NCBI GenBank assembly: GCA_002295705.1
Contig: DBHP01000005.1
Span: forward strand, 1 to 19,501
Reading direction: 5' to 3'
Source: Candidatus Neomicrothrix sp. UBA825
Lineage (GTDB): Bacteria > Actinomycetota > Acidimicrobiia > Acidimicrobiales > UBA8592
Length of the DNA: 19,501 nucleotides
The translations under genes and the position numbers were made by a program. This document shows, in pieces, positions 8,801 through 15,632 of this stretch. Positions within the stretch are counted from its first letter, which is position 1. The number at the start of each line of letters is the position of its first letter. Under the pieces are notes generated by a model. That model saw only the letters and a list, made by a program, of their open reading frames with translations. It did not search any database and was not told the origin of the DNA.

Positions 8801-10483
8801 CTCAATAATATAATCAACCTCGTCAAGCTGCGTTAAGAGAACATCCGGTTTTACTAAACCACTTTCTGGGTCAATTGAGGAATCAGAGCGGAAAAGATCA
8901 AACTCAACAAGCTCATATCTCCTCTCGGCAAGGTCCGCCGAGCGTACTGGAACGGTATCATCCCAAACCTGACGAGAAATCGAAGCCCCTGCAGGAATAT
9001 TCTCAGTCACCCAGGATGACGCAGCTAATCTCGGGTGAGTCTTTTGGTAAACGCCGTTAACGAAACCGGCTCCCCAGATCAAAACTACTCCTGTGATTAG
9101 GCTGCACAATAGTGCAACGCAACCCCAGATAACCTTATCATGCTGTTGGCTCTTCAATCGCCGGACCGCCCCAACCCACAATCGTTGAATACCGAATCCT
9201 CCGAAAGCAATCAGCATCGGGTAAACAGGCAGATAATAGCGGTTTAAGGGATTGAATTGTGTTGTTACAAGTGCTCCCAAAGCGATGATAAACGATATGG
9301 GTATCAATAAAGAAAAATCTTTTCTATATAAAATCTCTCTGCAAACATAAACAATCCCAATTAAGACACACACACTTATTCCAGGCCCCATACCTGACCA
9401 GAACATTGATTTCAAAGGAGCAAATAGAGGAAGACGGTCAACCCACTGAATAACCCACGGAAAATCTCCACCTTTATTTACATCCTGCAAATATCTGAGG
9501 TCAGTAACAAAATCAGGATGTAATTTAAGAGCGTCTGAGAAAGCGTATGGCTGAAATACACGAAACGTACCAATCGCCATCAACCCAGAAACGGAGACCA
9601 ATGTGACAAAGGAATAGAACGCCTCTGATCGCCTTGCACGACTAGTCCACTTATCCCTGTCATTATTGAAAGTCGATAATGCAAAAGCAAGTACTGGAGC
9701 AGTAAAGACAATGAAACCCGTGAATTTTGATGCGCCAGCTAATCCACAAAAGAACCCGATACAGAGTGCTTGAATAATTTCATGTCGTTCGGGGGCATCC
9801 CCATTTCGTAGTGTTCGAGAGGACTTATAAAATAGTACCGATAATAGAACTGCGACCGTCCCGAAGAATGTTACCCACGGCTCAGCTCCATGGAAGTGAC
9901 TGTATTGAATATGGAGCGGAGCAAACGTCAAAAGGGTTGCTGCGATTAAACCTGCTGCTCTAGAAAACAAGGCACGTCCCAAAAGATAGGTAAGTAGCAC
10001 AGTACCGGTATCAATTAAAGCTGCTAATAGCCTGCCAATATTTTGGACCTCAAACCCGCTATTGAAGGTTTTGGCTTCGTACATCTCTCCACTTGTAGAT
10101 AACCGGTTCTCTTTCAAGTTAATTCCAACAGAGTCAACCACTGATACAACCCAATTAGAAAGAAAAAAATCTGCCTCTAGGAACTCAGCTGCTCCCTTTG
10201 TCGCAAACAAGGGGAGAGTGCCATATACCCATGAGTCCCGGTAACGATATGGATTTAATTCTGAATCCTCAGAATTAAAGTATGTCACCGGATCCTCCCA
10301 TTGAATATCTGCGGTCACAATGCTCCAGTAGCGTTCGTCGGGATGTTGATGGGTTCCTTCATCCCAATCCAAATTCCACACGCGCAAAAGGAAAGCAACC
10401 AAAAGCAAAATCACAAGGCCGACTCGTCGAAGGGAACTTTTCTTCTTCGTCTTGAGGGACATGGAATTAGCCATGATAAACAT
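5783..10483 (-). CDS. Giant two-part membrane protein: N-terminal GT-C domain fused to DUF2298/YYY domain (TIGR03662)
   Basis: 1566 residues, the longest gene here. The N-terminal half (about 1-680) begins with a basic stretch and a helix, then THQHPDERYWS with acidic residues at HPDE 47-50, as in ArnT/PMT-like GT-C transferases. More helices follow, then a soluble segment (about 480-680). The C-terminal half (about 690-1566) carries FFNPDMWDAF, ENLPPYDPWFAGG and NYYYFGWF (YYY at 855-857), the signature of DUF2298/TIGR03662. It also has FGDLHPHLMGMP, a His-rich loop, and a final soluble piece with IVEWAGNSYDWNSRIAVHTG. Known YYY proteins are either single-domain or carry extra N-terminal parts, so this fusion suits the second class. 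In-frame ATGs exist at 10483, 10474 and 10462. The 10474 start has a TAATGT hexamer five bases upstream, so it is a real alternative. The gene converges on the TIGR03663 gene. Role unproven; probably lipid-linked-sugar handling. Confidence 0.85.
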   Translation of the reverse strand: MFIMANSMSLKTKKKSSLRRVGLVILLLVAFLLRVWNLDWDEGTHQHPDERYWSIVTADIQWEDPVTYFNSEDSELNPYRYRDSWVYGTLPLFATKGAAEFLEADFFLSNWVVSVVDSVGINLKENRLSTSGEMYEAKTFNSGFEVQNIGRLLAALIDTGTVLLTYLLGRALFSRAAGLIAATLLTFAPLHIQYSHFHGAEPWVTFFGTVAVLLSVLFYKSSRTLRNGDAPERHEIIQALCIGFFCGLAGASKFTGFIVFTAPVLAFALSTFNNDRDKWTSRARRSEAFYSFVTLVSVSGLMAIGTFRVFQPYAFSDALKLHPDFVTDLRYLQDVNKGGDFPWVIQWVDRLPLFAPLKSMFWSGMGPGISVCVLIGIVYVCREILYRKDFSLLIPISFIIALGALVTTQFNPLNRYYLPVYPMLIAFGGFGIQRLWVGAVRRLKSQQHDKVIWGCVALLCSLITGVVLIWGAGFVNGVYQKTHPRLAASSWVTENIPAGASISRQVWDDTVPVRSADLAERRYELVEFDLFRSDSSIDPESGLVKPDVLLTQLDEVDYIIESSNRLYDSIPRMPAEYPSTVAYYEALFNEQLGFSKIASFENKPSLLGFDFPSWGSEETFSVYDHPAVTIWEKSDDWDVEKARRILNPFAAANAPNLLPREGVSNALLLQPSQYRSMQSGDTFDERFASGIFTGSFGWLWWFLWLQISALLVLPSTLQLCQSLPDRGYGLSKVFGFIAIGMITWVLVAWDVVNFSKFTVVASLLILLATCLWQLSRNRSIIKNFFLHEKRTWVTVEITFAGVFFAVLALRFFNPDMWDAFRGGEKPMELGYLTAIGRSENLPPYDPWFAGGVMNYYYFGWFLLAVPMVALGLQPEFVFQFGLATYVSLAVLGVLTIVVNLVSFTKERTSSKPSVLGGAIRTGLLASFLFAIAGTFDGVRRYHEQFRAVDKWNLLSGWPVVGDCLEFLGGFVAWLQGTPLPSYDWWGPSRVNTGNFDITEFPFFTFLFGDLHPHLMGMPIFTLLIALSMAYVFSCQGGRFTHSVVLAAMLGLTLAISKMTNTWDMPTLCLIALIAFVFGSASFQVKVIFSVHNSHLGESILWLVASLSVALGAFGSGLGWVTAISTIFALTTGVSIFASDEFRLRSLIFVRHLFVFLLTFLIIVIPYDDARETFDLGLRRTSWVSPFSDFLSHWGVFLFIALAFVCREAHQRLRGRSLQSIFRVQNFHNRRDVLNFWLFIIYALISFSLGLLIGWALALSAFGAAVSVHLLVLEMLGARSVQKISAFCLWALGFAILAGPEIFVVSNDVERMNTVFKFWLQGWTLLALASALSIKIICQSIRAEGGNQVTSRRLSFVSLWSFSLIMGLIIVLVYPFSSIGPRLDTRFSKDLKTLNGLSYLSAQPAFARYDNGLDAEPSIVRIGEDLELINWLRSSVSGSPTIVEWAGNSYDWNSRIAVHTGLPSILGWSSHQRQQRTDYQDMISQRKFEVQNFYTLKDHDYMTDFLLSYGVSYIIVGVQERRFVSPDALNYLGEHPGIRRVFSDDLNSIYRVDEYILWELTEAASLN

Positions 10484-10595
10484 TAGATCGTTACGGCAAG
10501 AGAAATGAAGTTTGCTGTGATTCAGTACAATTTAGCGCTCCAAAATAATCTTCATAAAGAGAAGCGAACTCATCCAATTAAGTGAAATGAGACGG

Positions 10596-10601
10596 TATTA
10601 T
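10596..10601 (+). promoter_or_regulatory. Candidate -10 element (TATTAT) for leaderless nfuA-like mRNA
   Basis: TATTAT is followed by six bases and the ATG at 10608, consistent with transcription starting at the start codon. There is no good Shine-Dalgarno for this ATG and no clear -35 box. The 10484-10607 divergent gap otherwise shows no recognisable RNA or small gene. Confidence 0.45.
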
Positions 10602-10607
10602 CGTTAT

Positions 10608-11234
10608 ATGTCAGTTAATGAAACACAGGTTAGTGCCGACACCTTAGAAGTTACCGACGCCGCTTTATCCACGGTATTAGAGGTGCGGTCAGAAGAAGAT
10701 AACCCAGAGTCTACAGCTCTTAGAGTAGCCATTACTGGGTCAAACGGACCCGAATTCTCTTATGATCTCTCTTTCGAAGATATTGACGAAGCTGGACCAG
10801 AAGATCATGTATACCAGGTCAGTGAACTAACCGTCATTATCCCCAAAGCTGATCTTGAGAATTTAACAGGAGCCACTCTGGACCTTCCAAGCAATCCGAT
10901 GCAAGGCGGATTAGTGATACGCAACCCTAATCGTCCAAAGATGTTAGAAGGCGAAGATATAGAGCTCACAGGAACGCCTGGACAGAAACTTCAGCAACTA
11001 CTCGATACGCATATAAATCCATCCTTAGCTGCCCATTCAGGGTACGCAGAGTTAGTCAAAATGGACGGAACGGTAGCTCACATTCTCATGGGAGGTGGCT
11101 GCCAAGGATGCGCCATGTCAGCAGCTACCCTAAGACAAGGTATTGAAGTAATGATCGCAGAAGCAATACCTGAAATCACTGAAATTGTTGACGTGACTGA
11201 CCATGAAGCAGGAGAGAGCCCTTTCTTCGAGTGA
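10608..11234 (+). CDS. nfuA: NfuA-type Fe-S cluster carrier (degenerate A-type domain plus NifU C-terminal domain)
   Basis: A scaffold/carrier delivering Fe-S clusters to client proteins in the cytoplasm. With ATG at 10608 it has 208 residues. Residues 15-110 look like an A-type (IscA/HesB) fold without any cysteine, as in E. coli NfuA, where this domain binds clients but no cluster. It ends with a GLVIRNPNRP segment. Residues 125-200 are the NifU C-terminal domain with GGGCQGCAMSAATL, in which Cys165 and Cys168 form the CxxC that holds a [4Fe-4S] cluster between two subunits. An ATG at 10587 would add seven residues (MRRYYRY). I reject it because the TATTAT hexamer at 10596 fits a promoter for a leaderless start at 10608. 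The gene is alone: divergent from the giant membrane gene and ending eight bases from convergent dxs. The symbol follows domain architecture. Confidence 0.88.
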   Translation: MSVNETQVSADTLEVTDAALSTVLEVRSEEDNPESTALRVAITGSNGPEFSYDLSFEDIDEAGPEDHVYQVSELTVIIPKADLENLTGATLDLPSNPMQGGLVIRNPNRPKMLEGEDIELTGTPGQKLQQLLDTHINPSLAAHSGYAELVKMDGTVAHILMGGGCQGCAMSAATLRQGIEVMIAEAIPEITEIVDVTDHEAGESPFFE

Positions 11235-11242
11235 TATAAGAT

Positions 11243-13081
11243 TTACAAATCAGCTTCGAGAATTGTCTTCACTATCCCTTCACAGTCAAGACCTAGCTCA
11301 GATAGAAGATCTTCAGGGTTTCCTTGATCAACGAACGAAACAGGAACGCCTTTCGTAATTATTGTCGGGGCGGGTCCGTTTAGTTCTCGCAGATGGTTCG
11401 CTATAGAGGACCCGACACCTCCTTCAACAATTCCATCTTCAAGGGTTACAACAATTGAATGATTATGTGCAGCAGCTATCATGTTCGAATCTAGTGGCGA
11501 AACAGCACGAACATCCCAAACACTTACACTACGACCCTGCTGCCGGAGTGCTTCAGATGCGCTGAGGGCGGTCTCCAACATTTTCCCTACAGAAAGAATA
11601 CACACATCGGACCCTTCGGAAACCATGCGCGCATTTAAGCCTGACCCAACCTCGGTTTCAGGAACTGATGGGGCAGGCGTCCGCGGGTAGCGGATCGCTA
11701 CAGGACCGGAGGTAATCTTTAAAGCATCAGAAAACATCTGCTGAAGTTCTTGATAAGAAGACGGAGCGAACATTGTCATTCCGGGGACCTTAGTAAGTAA
11801 CATCATGTCCAATAAGCCATGATGGGACGCACCATCTGGACCAGTGATTCCGGCCCTATCAATGCAGAAAATTACAGGTTGCTCATGCAATGCAACATCA
11901 AAACTGACTTGATCAAAAGCCCGATTTAAGAAAGTAGCGTAAACAGCGACTACGGGGCGAAGCCCGCCCATAGCCATTCCAGCAGCAGCCGTAGTAGCAT
12001 GCTGCTCGGCTATGCCAACATCGAAGAAGCGATCAGGAAAACGTTCAGAGAAGGGAAGCAGGCCGGTGCTATCTGGCATTGCCGCTGTGATTGCAACTAA
12101 TTCAGGATGGTTTTCAGCTTCTTTGATAAGTATCTCTGTAAAAGCGGCGGTATAGCTCCCAGCTTTGGGAGCCCCGATGTCATGTAGTCTCTTAATCGGA
12201 TCATTTTCAGCTGGACCATAGCCTCTACCCTTTTCGGTAAGAACATGAATAACAGTAGGTCCTTCGAAGCCAGAGGCATTACGAAGCGCTTTCTCGAGTC
12301 CCTCAATGTTATGTCCATCAAAAGGTCCGTTATAGCGAATTCCTAAATCTTCAAAGAAAGATGTCGGATCCCAAATTTCCCTAACAGCAGCTTTCGCTGC
12401 ATCAATAGCCCGTTCAACAGATAAACCTAAGACTTCCCGCGATGGTAATAAACTCTTTACTTTCGATTCAATTTTTTCCTGCTGCTCAAGATATTTTGGA
12501 TTGTTCCGAAGTTTCTTTAGGCTATCTGAGAGAAGCGAAACAGTTGGAGCATAGGATCTGCCATTGTCATTAAGGATGATGATGGCGTTGCTACCAGAAT
12601 GTCCAAGGTTGTTGAGCCCCTCAAACGCCATGCCGCCAGTCAACGCGCCATCACCGATCACAGCGATAACCCGCCTGCCTTCTCCGATATCACTTTCTTG
12701 AGCAGTTGCTAGGCCAAAAGCGTAACTTAACGCAGTGGAGGCATGACTATTCTCAATCCAATCATGTTCAGACTCTGATCGGCTTGGGTAACCAGAGAGC
12801 CCTCCGCCTTTTCGTAGCGTTTTAAAGTCTCCCAATCGCCCAGTAAGCATCTTATGAACGTAGGCCTGATGGCCAGTGTCCCACAGAAGAATATCACGGG
12901 GTGAGTCAAAAACCCGGTGTAGCGCAATCGTAAGTTCGACGACACCCAAATTGGATCCTAGATGACCGCCATTCTCTTCAACGGTGTCAACAATGAACTG
13001 ACGGATATCCGAACTTAGGGAGTTTAACTGGTCGTAAGACAAACGTCGTAGATCAGCTGGACATGTAATCTGTTCAAGCAT
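11243..13081 (-). CDS. dxs: 1-deoxy-D-xylulose-5-phosphate synthase
   Basis: A thiamine-diphosphate enzyme condensing pyruvate and glyceraldehyde 3-phosphate, the first step of the MEP isoprenoid pathway. 612 residues is a normal length. Domain I shows DTGHQAYVHKMLTGR (68-82), the ThDP/Mg motif GDGALTGG (143-150) with NNLG, and NDNGRSYAPT (171-180). Domain II carries the catalytic glutamate in IAEQH (Glu359), followed by DRAGITGPDGASHHG (408-422) with conserved histidines. The C-terminal transketolase domain has VTLEDG and a GxVG-type loop. NDNGRSYAPT and DRAGITGPDGASH are typical of actinobacterial Dxs. The gene is the last of a likely minus-strand unit with the PAP2 and flippase-like genes, 75 bases after PAP2. 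No ThDP riboswitch is evident in that gap. Its product feeds the polyprenyl carriers that uppP and the GT-C proteins would use. Confidence 0.97.
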   Translation of the reverse strand: MLEQITCPADLRRLSYDQLNSLSSDIRQFIVDTVEENGGHLGSNLGVVELTIALHRVFDSPRDILLWDTGHQAYVHKMLTGRLGDFKTLRKGGGLSGYPSRSESEHDWIENSHASTALSYAFGLATAQESDIGEGRRVIAVIGDGALTGGMAFEGLNNLGHSGSNAIIILNDNGRSYAPTVSLLSDSLKKLRNNPKYLEQQEKIESKVKSLLPSREVLGLSVERAIDAAKAAVREIWDPTSFFEDLGIRYNGPFDGHNIEGLEKALRNASGFEGPTVIHVLTEKGRGYGPAENDPIKRLHDIGAPKAGSYTAAFTEILIKEAENHPELVAITAAMPDSTGLLPFSERFPDRFFDVGIAEQHATTAAAGMAMGGLRPVVAVYATFLNRAFDQVSFDVALHEQPVIFCIDRAGITGPDGASHHGLLDMMLLTKVPGMTMFAPSSYQELQQMFSDALKITSGPVAIRYPRTPAPSVPETEVGSGLNARMVSEGSDVCILSVGKMLETALSASEALRQQGRSVSVWDVRAVSPLDSNMIAAAHNHSIVVTLEDGIVEGGVGSSIANHLRELNGPAPTIITKGVPVSFVDQGNPEDLLSELGLDCEGIVKTILEADL

Positions 13082-13156
13082 AGTAAAAGAGCCTCATTAA
13101 CAAGCTAACAATATGATACCTCAAGAACATAGTTGCACGGCTATGAAATACGGCAC

Positions 13157-13960
13157 CTACTTACTATCAACCGGGATGCGTGTCCGCAAAACAACACTAT
13201 CAAACCAAGAAATTAGATGAACTCCAAGGTAGTAGCCGACTCCAAGGACAATGGCCCCTCCAAGGGCATCTATCCAGTAATGATTCGCAGTGACCATAAT
13301 CGCAAATAATGTTAACGGTGGATAGGACGCTATTGCGAAACGTCCGAATTTAGTAGTTACATGTTTCCGAATCGCAAGCCAACTCCAGAGAGCCCATGCA
13401 AAGTGCAGACTTGGCATCGCAGCATACTGGTTCGAGAGACTTTCCATTAATCCCGAGTCAAAACTCCACAAACCACCATATTCTGCCATTGTGTCGACGT
13501 ACGGGCTATCAATACATGCTCCCACCTCACGGCAATTACCAAGTAACCGTGGAGGCATCAGAGGGAAGAGGGCAAAACCTATTAAAGCTAAACCAGTTGT
13601 AAGAAGCCCAATAGTCCGCCATTTTCGGTATTCATCACTAGCTCGTATAAATAGATAAATCAGCACCCCAAGCGTCACTACAAAATGTAAAGTCCCGTAG
13701 AAGATATTCCAGAAGCGCAAAAACCATACCCAACTGTCAAACCAACTTTGTAGAGTCGGTTCGAAATATAAGCCAAAAAAACGCTCAGTGTCGATCATGT
13801 AATCCGCATTTCGGTAAGCAGTATCTGAGGTCACTGAAGCAGACCCAAACTGATTCCTCACCCATGAGTAACATGAATAGCAGATAGCTATGAGCAGTAA
13901 TTCCCGTACCCATACCCATTTACCTAATGAGTATCTGGTTTGAACAATGTCACTTCTCAT
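13157..13960 (-). CDS. PAP2-superfamily membrane phosphatase/phosphotransferase (Aur1-like)
   Basis: 267 residues with about six membrane helices. It has the second and third PAP2 signatures: MPSLHFAWALW (182-192) with the catalytic His186, and NHYWIDALGG (226-235) with His227 and Asp231. The form MPSLH...HYWID is that of the PAP2_3/Aur1-like branch (inositol phosphotransferase-like) rather than the classical PSGH phosphatases. The usual KxxxxxxRP first motif is not obvious; PPRLLG at about 136-141 may stand in. Such enzymes act on lipid phosphates at the outer face of the membrane. The start at 13960 has TAGGG about six bases upstream. The gene follows the flippase-like gene by 12 bases and precedes dxs, so the three probably form one transcript. 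The substrate may be a polyprenyl or phosphoinositide lipid; this cannot be decided from sequence. Confidence 0.85.
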   Translation of the reverse strand: MRSDIVQTRYSLGKWVWVRELLLIAICYSCYSWVRNQFGSASVTSDTAYRNADYMIDTERFFGLYFEPTLQSWFDSWVWFLRFWNIFYGTLHFVVTLGVLIYLFIRASDEYRKWRTIGLLTTGLALIGFALFPLMPPRLLGNCREVGACIDSPYVDTMAEYGGLWSFDSGLMESLSNQYAAMPSLHFAWALWSWLAIRKHVTTKFGRFAIASYPPLTLFAIMVTANHYWIDALGGAIVLGVGYYLGVHLISWFDSVVLRTRIPVDSK

Positions 13961-13972
13961 TAAGACCCTAAA

Positions 13973-15001
13973 CTATGTTTCGCTCCGAGCGGGATCACCA
14001 CCATTGGTTCCTTTTCGTCCACCAAAAATTAGGAGAGGGAAACCTATTAGGCTCCCTAGTAGCGTTAACGCATAGATTGATAGCCCCAATGCAAGTGCTT
14101 GTTCAGAAGGAACATTTATGCCTGAAAGGAAAACAACAAGCGTTCCCTCTCTAACTCCCAATCCCCCTATGCCAAGAGGTAACACCTGAATAATAAGAAC
14201 AGCCGGAATAAATGCCATTAGTGCTGTTAACCCAACCTGATCAATGCCGAGTGCTTCGACTGCACAACCAGCAGCCAGAAGAAGCATAAACTGGTAAGCG
14301 AATGCAGACAAGACCACTTCTCTAGCTGCTTTTGGATGTTCCCTCAGGCGATCAATTCCCAGATGGATGGCATTCGCAAAACGCAGAAATCCTTGCCGGT
14401 TGCGCAAGCCTTCACCAATGCGATCATTACCTAGCAATAGAAGAACAACCCCTAAACCTACTAGTGTTATAAAACCGATGACCAACGGAATTCTTGTTGA
14501 GTTGCCTAATCCAGTTAAGCCAGGGTTAATAGCAAATCCAATGAACGTTATCACTGGTAAAACCAGCCACCCACTTAACCGTTCAAATACAACGGAGGTG
14601 AAGCTAATAGGGCCGTCATCCGTATCCTTTGTTAATCGGCTCACTCTAACGACATCACCACCAACTGTCGTTGGAAGAAAATTAGAGACGAACTGTCCAG
14701 ACATATAATGACTGAACAGTCTCCCAAGTGGTTGGCGTACACCCAAAGCTATTAAAACCCTTTGCCAGCGAACTGCTCCAAGAATAAAACCAGCCAATGT
14801 GAAAACGAAAGCCCCAATACTCCAAATAGCAGTTTCACTATTCCAATCAGGAAGTTCATCCCAGTCAATGTCATCCATTGACACGATAACGACTACTAGC
14901 AAGGCGACACTCAAACCAATACGGAGTGGTACCGTAATGTATTTGCTCCTCCACCATTGCGACTTCCGATTGGAAACGCTCGCAGTTGTTTCAAAGCTCA
15001 T
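13973..15001 (-). CDS. Flippase-like membrane protein, LPG-synthase TM domain (PF03706/AglD-like)
   Basis: A membrane protein of 342 residues from ATG at 15001 (347 from an in-frame GTG at 15016). The family is UPF0104/LPG_synthase_TM, the transmembrane half of lysyl-phosphatidylglycerol synthase, also found as stand-alone proteins and in AglD-type glycosyltransferases. The signature GAVRWQRVLIALG is followed by GQFVSNFLPTTVGGDVVRVSRL (about 102-123), then VFERLSGW, and late IQVLPLGIGGLGVREGTLV. The catalytic soluble domain of MprF is absent, so this is not a lysyl-PG synthase; lipid flipping is the usual proposal for stand-alone forms. Start choice is ambiguous: neither ATG nor GTG has a well-spaced ribosome site. 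It is the first gene of a probable unit with PAP2 and dxs, and is separated from the upstream thioesterase gene by a terminator. Confidence 0.86.
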   Translation of the reverse strand: MSFETTASVSNRKSQWWRSKYITVPLRIGLSVALLVVVIVSMDDIDWDELPDWNSETAIWSIGAFVFTLAGFILGAVRWQRVLIALGVRQPLGRLFSHYMSGQFVSNFLPTTVGGDVVRVSRLTKDTDDGPISFTSVVFERLSGWLVLPVITFIGFAINPGLTGLGNSTRIPLVIGFITLVGLGVVLLLLGNDRIGEGLRNRQGFLRFANAIHLGIDRLREHPKAAREVVLSAFAYQFMLLLAAGCAVEALGIDQVGLTALMAFIPAVLIIQVLPLGIGGLGVREGTLVVFLSGINVPSEQALALGLSIYALTLLGSLIGFPLLIFGGRKGTNGGDPARSET

Positions 15002-15115
15002 TTTAAATTGACCCACTCCACTGGTTAATTCGGTGCAAAATACGCATCTACGTAACCTAGATAGACTATTGGCACAAATGCTACTTTTATCGGATGCCTC
15101 AGGTTAAAAACGGTG

Positions 15116-15143
15116 AAAAAACAGAAAACCCTTGATTCAAGGG
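15116..15143 (-). terminator. Rho-independent terminator after the thioesterase gene
   Basis: On the minus strand, 13 bases after the stop at 15157, a perfect stem CCCTTG/CAAGGG (15129-15143, loop of three) is followed by TTTTCTGTTTTTT. The opposite strand also has T5 (15146-15150), so it could work both ways, but no plus-strand gene ends here. Apart from this hairpin, the 15017-15156 gap shows only a possible TATTTT -10 box for the flippase-like gene. Confidence 0.8.
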
Positions 15144-15156
15144 ACTTTTTAAATTC

Positions 15157-15555
15157 TCAAGAAACGTCTACTCGCTCCATAAAACGGTTTCTAAACACAA
15201 TTACGCGTGTGATCTGACCCATAGCAATCTGTATCGGTTCTGCATTTTCGCTTATCTCAAATGCGCTCACTTGGAAAGTGAGTCTTCGGCCATCGACTCT
15301 TGTCAACAAGGCACTGACTCGCACCGTTGCGCCAAGTCCTGTCGGGTTCACATGGTCAACCCTAACTCGCATACCGACAGTCGTTTCTTCGTCAGAGATA
15401 TAGTCAGCGACCGCAGACATTGTTTGTGCTTCGCACCATGCTATGACTCTCGGGGTTGCCAAAACATCAACGTCACCAGATGCCAATGACGTTGCTAGGT
15501 CATCTTCTTTGACTGTGTAATCAGCTGCTGCAGGAATAGGTGGTTCCAATGCCAT
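15157..15555 (-). CDS. Hotdog-fold acyl-CoA thioesterase of the FlK (fluoroacetyl-CoA thioesterase) type
   Basis: A small cytoplasmic protein of 132 residues. It carries DVLATPRVIAWCEAQT and then TTVGMRVRVDHVNPTGLGATVRVSALL with VDGRRLTFQVSAFE, the layout of FlK-like hotdog thioesterases. The Thr/Glu/His catalytic residues described for FlK (Thr42, Glu50, His76) match Thr34, Glu42 and His68 here, with identical spacings of 8 and 26 residues. The likely reaction is hydrolysis of a small acyl-CoA; there is no evidence for fluoroacetate metabolism nearby, so the real substrate is open. The ATG at 15555 has no Shine-Dalgarno but a TATGGT hexamer six bases upstream. The gene is monocistronic: divergent from tldD and closed by a strong terminator at 15116-15143. 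Confidence 0.83.
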   Translation of the reverse strand: MALEPPIPAAADYTVKEDDLATSLASGDVDVLATPRVIAWCEAQTMSAVADYISDEETTVGMRVRVDHVNPTGLGATVRVSALLTRVDGRRLTFQVSAFEISENAEPIQIAMGQITRVIVFRNRFMERVDVS

Positions 15556-15561
15556 ACATGT

Positions 15562-15567
15562 ACCATA
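15562..15567 (-). promoter_or_regulatory. Candidate -10 element (TATGGT) for leaderless thioesterase mRNA
   Basis: TATGGT on the minus strand lies six bases before the ATG at 15555. A CCGACA 19 bases further upstream could be a weak -35 box. It sits back to back with the tldD promoter in a 76-base divergent gap. Confidence 0.45.
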
Positions 15568-15618
15568 CGCAAATAGAGCGGTTGTTTGTCGGATAGGGGC
15601 AATGACTTACGAAACAAG

Positions 15619-15632
15619 TACTCTATAGAGTA
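15619..15632 (+). promoter_or_regulatory. tldD start region: -10 hexamer TACTCT inside a perfect 14-base palindrome
   Basis: TACTCTATAGAGTA reads identically on both strands and ends on the A of the tldD start codon. Its left half, TACTCT, fits a TAnnnT -10 element seven bases before the ATG, so the palindrome would cover the -10 and the transcription start. That is a good position for a dimeric repressor, but no regulator gene is present in the window to pair with it. Confidence 0.4.

Noticed and set aside
10587..10607. Upstream ATG adding seven residues (MRRYYRY) to the NfuA-like protein
   Set aside because: The added codons contain the TATTAT hexamer that fits a promoter for the ATG at 10608, and the basic aromatic heptapeptide does not look like part of the A-type domain.
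13082..13156. Possible ThDP riboswitch or terminator between the PAP2 gene and dxs
   Set aside because: No ThDP-riboswitch core motifs are recognisable and the gap is too short; the only inverted repeat (CATAG/CTATG) is five bases without a T-tract.
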